This document shows positions 59,114 through 64,000 of a stretch of DNA of 64,000 bases, one piece after another. This DNA is from Anoxybacillus ayderensis. GTDB lineage: Bacteria; Bacillota; Bacilli; Bacillales; Anoxybacillaceae. The first letter of the stretch is position 1. The number at the start of each line of letters is the position of its first letter. The stretch is from NCBI RefSeq assembly GCF_000833605.1, contig NZ_JXTG01000011.1, positions 1 through 64,000 on the forward strand, in the 5' to 3' direction. The notes under the pieces are model-generated. The model saw nothing but the letters and a program-made list of their open reading frames with translations. It was not told the origin of the DNA and did no database searches. A program made the position numbers and the translations under genes.

Positions 59114-61012
59114 TTACGCTAGGCTTTCCCTTGTTTCGAGAAAATCGTTCCACATTGTAATGAATAAGTCAATCAATTTCGGATCGAATTGTTTTCCGCG
59201 ACCATCAAGTAAAATCTCTTTTACTTTCTCTGGAGGGAAAGCGTCTTTGTAAATGCGTTTGGACAATAATGCATCGAACACATCAACAATGGCGACAATT
59301 CGTCCTTCTAGCGGAATTTCTTCTCCTTTTAATCCGTTTGGATATCCTTGTCCATTCCACCATTCATGATGGGTTTGTGCAATGTTTGCAGCCATTTGAA
59401 TGACAGGTAAATCGAGATTGGCTAAAATTTGATGGCCAATGAGCACGTGCGTCTTCATCGATTCCCATTCTTCTTTTGTTAGCTTTCCTGGTTTGTTTAA
59501 GATGTAATCAGGAATACCAACTTTTCCGATGTCATGAAATTTCGCTGCAATTTGAATATTAGCCACAAATTGTTCGTCACACCCAGCAAGACGAGCAAGC
59601 ATGCTGGAAAGAATGCCGATGCGATGCACATGATTTTTCGTATCATCATCGCGATATTCAGCTAGTTGAAGCAACCGTTCAAGCGTATCGAACATCACTT
59701 TTGCCTCTTTTGTGACATCTTGAATGACGAGAAGGGCACGAGATAGCTCAAAAATTTTATTTTGCGGCAAAAGCCGAACCTTATAATAATGGGGCCCGCT
59801 TTCATTTTCAAATGTGGCAAGCAGTGGTTCGGACTTTTCTTCTAACGCTGGACAGCCTGAACAAGGGACGGTACGTTGATGAAATAACTCGTAACAGCGA
59901 CGCCCAATCGGATGCTCTTCCTCTATGCCGATGTGATGCAACAATCGTTTCGTTTTTTCATCAATCCATGTAATACGACCAAAATCAATTGTGCTAATTT
60001 CGTAGGCGTAAATATCGAGAAAATCGAAATCGCGTAAAAATAAGTACGGTCGAATGATTTCTTGCATAATTGAAAGTGTAAATTTCGTAAATCGCTCGAA
60101 CGAGTAAATATATTGAACGACATGTGGGTCATGCAAATATTCTTTTGTTAAAAATATCTTTTTTATCGCTTCGCAAATAGATTCCGTTGTAATATGGAAA
60201 AAGCTTTCATGATATTTTTGATCGATAATTAATCGACTCCAGTCGCGAATGATGCGAAAGTATGATTCGGTGTCATAGTAAATTTTCTCTTGGAAAAATT
60301 GTAACAAAAAGTTTTTAACATACTGAAAAAACTTTTCTCGTTCAAAAAAACTGTATGAATACTCTTCCCATAGCCGTTGTGAAAACGATTGGCGAAATGC
60401 TTCCATAATCGCATCGACGCGAAACGAAATATAGCCGCTAAATTCATCAAGATGTTGCAAATCTTGTTCTGTAAATCCATTCACTTGTTGTAATTTGTGC
60501 AGTTCGTAACGAAGCGGGTGTGCTGCTTTTTCGATTTCAGCCATTTCATATGCTTCAAGGGTAAGCTGCATGTCAAATGAAAATAGTGCATGAATAGCTA
60601 ATAAAATGTTGATTGCTTCATTCGGCAAAACGGGAGAGATATGTTTGTAAATAATTTCAACGTATTTCGTATACGTAGCTAAATACCATTTCAAATCAAG
60701 TCCGATTTCAGAGTGCACTTTGCCGATATTGTACCGCTTTTGAATATACTCGTCATCAATGACCCCTGCAAAACATTCATTCAAATATGTGATTTGTGTT
60801 TTTTTCAATCGTCTTAATGTCGAATGTTCTTCAATTAATTTGCGTAAAGAAGGAATAGATAATATCTCTTTATATAAATCTTCCACAATTCCTTCGACTA
60901 ACGGTTGTAATACATTGCGATGATTGTAAATGGATTGTAGCTTTTCTTCTGTTACCCCTGTATAACGTAGCTGATGAAGTCGCTTTTTGTCTGTTACTTG
61001 TATATGTTTCAT
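59114..61012 (-). CDS. Globin-coupled sensor with PAS-like and HD-GYP domains
   Basis: 632 residues, MKHIQVTDKKRLHQLRYTGV. Residues 1-160 match the sensor-globin domain: KVHSEIGLDLKWYLATYTKY holds the proximal His (about 100) in the VHxxIGLxxKWY pattern of HemAT. A helical middle region (about 165-350) looks like a second, His-less globin-like unit. A PAS-like part follows with CYELFHQRTVPCSGCPALEE (Cys cluster near 372-387), then an HD-GYP domain: KFHDIGKVGIPDYILNKPGK (about 490) and HHEWWNGQGYPNGLKGEEIP. Metal and GYP residues are intact. It probably hydrolyses c-di-GMP in response to O2, NO or CO; its nearness to nos favours NO or O2. Confidence 0.85.
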   Translation of the reverse strand: MKHIQVTDKKRLHQLRYTGVTEEKLQSIYNHRNVLQPLVEGIVEDLYKEILSIPSLRKLIEEHSTLRRLKKTQITYLNECFAGVIDDEYIQKRYNIGKVHSEIGLDLKWYLATYTKYVEIIYKHISPVLPNEAINILLAIHALFSFDMQLTLEAYEMAEIEKAAHPLRYELHKLQQVNGFTEQDLQHLDEFSGYISFRVDAIMEAFRQSFSQRLWEEYSYSFFEREKFFQYVKNFLLQFFQEKIYYDTESYFRIIRDWSRLIIDQKYHESFFHITTESICEAIKKIFLTKEYLHDPHVVQYIYSFERFTKFTLSIMQEIIRPYLFLRDFDFLDIYAYEISTIDFGRITWIDEKTKRLLHHIGIEEEHPIGRRCYELFHQRTVPCSGCPALEEKSEPLLATFENESGPHYYKVRLLPQNKIFELSRALLVIQDVTKEAKVMFDTLERLLQLAEYRDDDTKNHVHRIGILSSMLARLAGCDEQFVANIQIAAKFHDIGKVGIPDYILNKPGKLTKEEWESMKTHVLIGHQILANLDLPVIQMAANIAQTHHEWWNGQGYPNGLKGEEIPLEGRIVAIVDVFDALLSKRIYKDAFPPEKVKEILLDGRGKQFDPKLIDLFITMWNDFLETRESLA

Positions 61013-61032
61013 CCCCCAAATTCTCCCCTTTA

Positions 61033-63156
61033 TTATATATGAGCAGCTTGAACTTGTTTCACAACTTTTTCAAACGGAACAGGCGGGCTAAAGAAATAGC
61101 CTTGCACTTTGTCGCAATGAGTTGATTGTAAAAACGAAACGTGTTGATCTGTTTCTACTCCTTCAGCGACGATATGCAAATGCAAGCGATGGGCAAGCGC
61201 AATAATAGCTTCGGTTAATTTTGCGGTATGTTCGTTTGTGGTGACTTCGAAAATAAACGACTTGTCAATTTTGAGTGTATCGACAGAAATATGGCGCAAG
61301 TAACCGATTGATGAATAGCCGCTACCGAAATCGTCAATCGCGATGCGAATTCCCATTTGTTTTAGGGCATGAATCGTTTCGATGACTTGCTTTTCATCGC
61401 TTAACGCAATGTTTTCTGTAATTTCTAATTCAATATGGTTTGGTTGCAAACTCGTTTTCTCTAATAATTGTTGTACAAAAGAAAGAAACTGCTCGTTTTT
61501 CAATTGACGAAGCGATAAGTTAATGCTGACATATACGTGAGTTAAGCCTTGTTCATGTAGTCGTTTTAAGTCACAAACAGCTGTTTGGAAAATATATTCT
61601 CCAAGCGGAATAATAAAACCATCCTCTTCAGCGATGCTAATAAATTCATTTGGTGGAACGAAGCCGAGTTCTTCATCGTTCCAGCGAGCGAGCGCTTCCA
61701 TTCCAACAAGTTGATTTTTCTTCATGTCGATAATTGGTTGATAATATACAGAAATGGCGTGTTGCTCTAAAGCGACGTGTAATCGTTGGCGAATGAGTGA
61801 TTTTCGGATGCGCTCTTGTTCAAACGTTGGATCGTACATCGCCCATTGATTTTTCCCTTTTTTCTTTGCTTCATACATCGCCATATCCGCATGTTGAATC
61901 AATGTCATTTCATCTTCCCCATCTGTTGGGTATACGCTTATGCCGAGACTTGTTGTAATAAACAATTCTTTTTGACGAATAAAAAAAGGTTCGCCAAGTA
62001 TATCAATCATCTGTTGTGCTACTTGTTCAAATGATGGAACATCAGCAACAATGACCGCAAATTCATCGCCCCCAAGGCGAGCGACAAAATGATCGTGCAA
62101 ATGACTTAATCGTTTCGCCACCAATTGCAACAAAAGATCACCAGCTGCATGGCCAAGTGAGTCATTAATATTTTTAAAGTTATCTAAATCAAGGAAAAAA
62201 AGCGCCACAGTTTCGTTTTTTTGTTTCGCTATTTCGAGTCGCTCACGAAGTGTATCAATAAAATAGCGTCGGTTTGGTAAATTTGTTAGTTCATCGAATA
62301 AAGCTTGTTTTCTCAGTTGCTCTCTACTTTTAGCGAGCGCTTGCTCGGCACGCTCTCTTGCTTGAAACGGTTCTTTAAACGACGCTAAATATAAACCGCG
62401 TAAAAAGTAAGAAAAGCCGATTACTTTATATACGTGTCCGAATATGTTTAACACATCATAAACGTTGCGGTATAGCGTGAAAATAAGTTCACTTAAAAGT
62501 AAGAAGACGAAACCGACCATGACATCAAGCGTTGGCGCTAGCCGTTTTTCTTTATAGTGTCGAATGAGTAAAATAATCGTGATGATGTGTAATGTTGTGA
62601 TAACGTACTCTACTCCGTTTTTTAGTGGAGTCGTTCCTAGCCCTTCAACGACAAGCGGTGGCAAGGAGTCTGCAAGATGAACGATACTTATCGATAAAAG
62701 CCCTACATATAGTAAAGGAACGAAGAAACCGAGCAGCTTCTCTTTTTCTTGAATCGGTCCGTCAGGAAGTAAAAAAGCGAGCAATAAAAATACTGCTTGT
62801 GTGAGCCGAGCAGCTAGCCAAAAAGAAGTCGCAAGCTGAACGGAACTATCTGCAAACACAATGCTCGGCATTTCTTTATATGTAAGCGTGTGCAATAAAT
62901 CGAGGCAGCCGACGGCTAAAAAAGTTGTCGCAATGCGCAATCGACGGCGCGATAACGCTTGCGGAAACGAAATCCATCCTTGAAACGCAATAGCCATAGC
63001 AACTGTAATGCTGAAAAACTCAAGCAATGTATGAATTGACAAAAAGTGATTTTGTTTAAATGTCATTGTTAGCGCTGAACTAAACAGCAAAATGGCTATG
63101 AAACAAATGAACGCCAACGAGCTAACTATCATGGACCATTTTTCTTTTTTTGTCAT
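61033..63156 (-). CDS. MASE3-GGDEF-EAL c-di-GMP enzyme
   Basis: 707 residues, MTKKEKWSMIVSSLAFICFI. Eight membrane helices (residues 1-260) form a MASE3-type sensor (LEFFSITVAMAIAFQGWISF, LAVGCLDLLHTLTYKEMPSI). The GGDEF domain reads FFLDLDNFKNINDSLGHAAG and VARLGGDEFAVIVAD (about 355-370), so diguanylate cyclase activity is possible. The EAL domain has VGMEALARWNDEELGFVPPN (about 487), IELEITENIAL, AIDDFGSGYSSIGYLR and VAEGVETDQHVSFL, all intact. It could both make and break c-di-GMP. It lies 20 bases upstream of the globin-coupled HD-GYP gene in the same direction, so the two are probably co-transcribed. Confidence 0.92.
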   Translation of the reverse strand: MTKKEKWSMIVSSLAFICFIAILLFSSALTMTFKQNHFLSIHTLLEFFSITVAMAIAFQGWISFPQALSRRRLRIATTFLAVGCLDLLHTLTYKEMPSIVFADSSVQLATSFWLAARLTQAVFLLLAFLLPDGPIQEKEKLLGFFVPLLYVGLLSISIVHLADSLPPLVVEGLGTTPLKNGVEYVITTLHIITIILLIRHYKEKRLAPTLDVMVGFVFLLLSELIFTLYRNVYDVLNIFGHVYKVIGFSYFLRGLYLASFKEPFQARERAEQALAKSREQLRKQALFDELTNLPNRRYFIDTLRERLEIAKQKNETVALFFLDLDNFKNINDSLGHAAGDLLLQLVAKRLSHLHDHFVARLGGDEFAVIVADVPSFEQVAQQMIDILGEPFFIRQKELFITTSLGISVYPTDGEDEMTLIQHADMAMYEAKKKGKNQWAMYDPTFEQERIRKSLIRQRLHVALEQHAISVYYQPIIDMKKNQLVGMEALARWNDEELGFVPPNEFISIAEEDGFIIPLGEYIFQTAVCDLKRLHEQGLTHVYVSINLSLRQLKNEQFLSFVQQLLEKTSLQPNHIELEITENIALSDEKQVIETIHALKQMGIRIAIDDFGSGYSSIGYLRHISVDTLKIDKSFIFEVTTNEHTAKLTEAIIALAHRLHLHIVAEGVETDQHVSFLQSTHCDKVQGYFFSPPVPFEKVVKQVQAAHI

Positions 63157-63236
63157 CGGTGCTATGTCCCTCCATCATCCCCACGTTACATATATTATAT
63201 ATCGCAAGAATAGGAGAGGAAATGAAAAAATAATGA

Positions 63237-63262
63237 AAAAAAGCAGGAGGTGTCCCCTGCTT
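63237..63262 (-). terminator. Terminator of the NlpC/P60 gene
   Basis: On the minus strand AAAGCAGGGG, a short loop and CCTCCTGCTTTTTTTC form an intrinsic terminator about 60 bases after the stop. Confidence 0.75.
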
Positions 63263-63274
63263 TGTTGTCGAGAG

Positions 63275-63317
63275 CAAGCACTTCGCGTCGAAAAGACGTT
63301 CGGCATGAAGTGCTTGC
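63275..63317 (-). other. Two-tier stem-loop in the 3' UTR of the NlpC/P60 gene
   Basis: GCAAGCACTTC and GAAGTGCTTGC form an 11-bp perfect stem enclosing an inner CGTC-GAAAA-GACG hairpin, placed between the stop codon and the terminator. It may be an RNA-stability element or a short palindromic repeat. No protein-coding explanation is seen. Confidence 0.5.
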
Positions 63318-63324
63318 CTTCGCT

Positions 63325-63774
63325 TTATAAACGTTTCGCTCCAACAAAACGTTGTTTCCAATAAGATTGATGAATAGAGTCTATTTTGACTCCCTTTGAT
63401 GATGTGGAATGAACCATACGCCCGTGGCCAATATAAATTGCAACGTGAGAGATCCCTTTATGTTTCGATGTTTTAAAAAACAGCAAATCCCCCGGTGCTA
63501 ATTGGTTGAGGGAAACAGGCTTTCCGACCCCATACATTGCTTCTGAAGAACGAGGGAGCGAAACACCTAATTTTTTATATGTATAACTAACAAAGCCAGA
63601 GCAATCAAATCCTTTTGGAGTCGTTCCTCCTGCACGATACGGTGTACCAATTACTTTCTGTGCTTCAGCAATAAGCGTATTCGCTGAAAACGCAGCTTCT
63701 GTTTTGAAAGGGTTTGCAAAAAAAGTGAAACATAAAATCATGAAGAGAGCGGCAGTGGCTAGAGACTTTTTCAT
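63325..63774 (-). CDS. Secreted NlpC/P60 peptidoglycan hydrolase
   Basis: 149 residues from the ATG at 63774 (MKKSLATAALFMILCFTFFA), behind TTTGGAGGTTCAAGCA. The signal peptide ends near KTEAAFS. The NlpC/P60 domain has the catalytic Cys in PKGFDCSGFVSYTYKKLGVS (about residue 56), DLLFFKTSKHKGISHVAIYI with the catalytic His, and the third residue His in GHGRMVHSTS. It cleaves D-Glu-diaminopimelate bonds. No SH3b or LysM domain is present, so it is a minimal enzyme. It is monocistronic, with a TATAAT at about 63814-63819 as a -10 candidate. Confidence 0.9.
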   Translation of the reverse strand: MKKSLATAALFMILCFTFFANPFKTEAAFSANTLIAEAQKVIGTPYRAGGTTPKGFDCSGFVSYTYKKLGVSLPRSSEAMYGVGKPVSLNQLAPGDLLFFKTSKHKGISHVAIYIGHGRMVHSTSSKGVKIDSIHQSYWKQRFVGAKRL

Positions 63775-63980
63775 TGCTTGAACCTCCAAAAGACTTGTTC
63801 CATCGACGAATACATTATAGCAAAAAAGATGTCGAAAAATTGTTACATAGCCATTAAATTATGTTACAAATACATTACAACGGTCGGTTTTTGTAAAAAT
63901 AAAGAGAGAATTTAACATATATGTCGGAATAGAAAAGTTGAATGTAGACGGGCTTCGCGATAAGATAGGGGAGAAATATA

Positions 63981-64000
63981 TTGAAAAAGGGGAGCTTAGA
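63981..64000 (+). other. Possible start of a gene running off the window
   Basis: A TTG at 63981 follows TAGGGGAGAAATATA at ribosome-site distance, opening a frame (LKKGSL...) that leaves the window after six codons. Too short to identify; the 200 bases before it are AT-rich, with repeated TGTTACA/CATTACA motifs. Confidence 0.2.

Noticed and set aside
1-64000. tRNA, rRNA and prophage genes
   Set aside because: I looked for tRNA-like CCA ends, rRNA signatures and phage structural genes while reading and found none; no integrase or attachment duplication was seen.

Overview
The window looks like a chromosomal segment of a thermophilic or thermotolerant low-GC Bacillaceae, most like Anoxybacillus/Geobacillus. 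The basis is strong GGAGG ribosome sites with frequent GTG/TTG starts, gatCAB, an aa3-600 menaquinol oxidase (qoxABCD), a bacterial nitric oxide synthase, the dgkB-rlmCD gene pair of Bacillus, and insertion sequences of IS1634, IS1182, IS630, IS4 and Mu/IS21-like types. This is inferred from protein and motif recognition; no database search was run.

Layout. Bases 1-6160 are an insertion-sequence graveyard. A 3'-cut IS1634-family transposase gene is inserted into an IS1182 transposase gene, followed by a small membrane protein gene, a decayed IS630 fragment, and a Mu/IS21-like transposase/ATPase pair interrupted by an IS4-type element whose transposase needs a -1 frameshift. Bases 6172-12479 hold a heptad-repeat protein, adenine deaminase behind a purine riboswitch of guanine-type sequence, gatCAB and a second coiled-coil protein. 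Bases 12651-20663 are a four-gene plasmid-defence operon that I identify as Wadjet type II (jetABCD), followed at once by an HTH/PIN-domain pair resembling a toxin-antitoxin module and an aldehyde dehydrogenase.

Bases 23685-27517 are qoxABCD. On the opposite strand lie pstS-pstC-pstA, headed by a copper-amine-oxidase-N-domain/propeller protein with PHO-box-like repeats in front; pstB is absent. Next come an HD-GYP protein, a lipoprotein, a PspA/LiaI-like pair and an OmpR-type two-component system. Bases 37955-43619 form a sulfide-oxidation and sulfur-signalling block: sulfide:quinone reductase, a DUF1641 protein, a persulfide dioxygenase-rhodanese fusion, a cysteine-PAS histidine kinase with a NarL regulator, and a TauE/SafE exporter. 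Then dgkB, rlmCD, an MFS transporter, a PadR cluster, a DrrAB-type ABC exporter with a second two-component system, and an ECF sigma factor with its probable membrane partner.

The right end (56378-63156) brings together gas- and c-di-GMP-related genes: nitric oxide synthase, a chemoreceptor, a globin-coupled HD-GYP protein and a MASE3-GGDEF-EAL protein, followed by an NlpC/P60 cell-wall hydrolase. The most interesting items are the Wadjet plus HTH/PIN island, the guanine-type riboswitch before adenine deaminase, the globin/HD-GYP neighbour of NOS, the incomplete pst operon, and three scattered coiled-coil repeat proteins.
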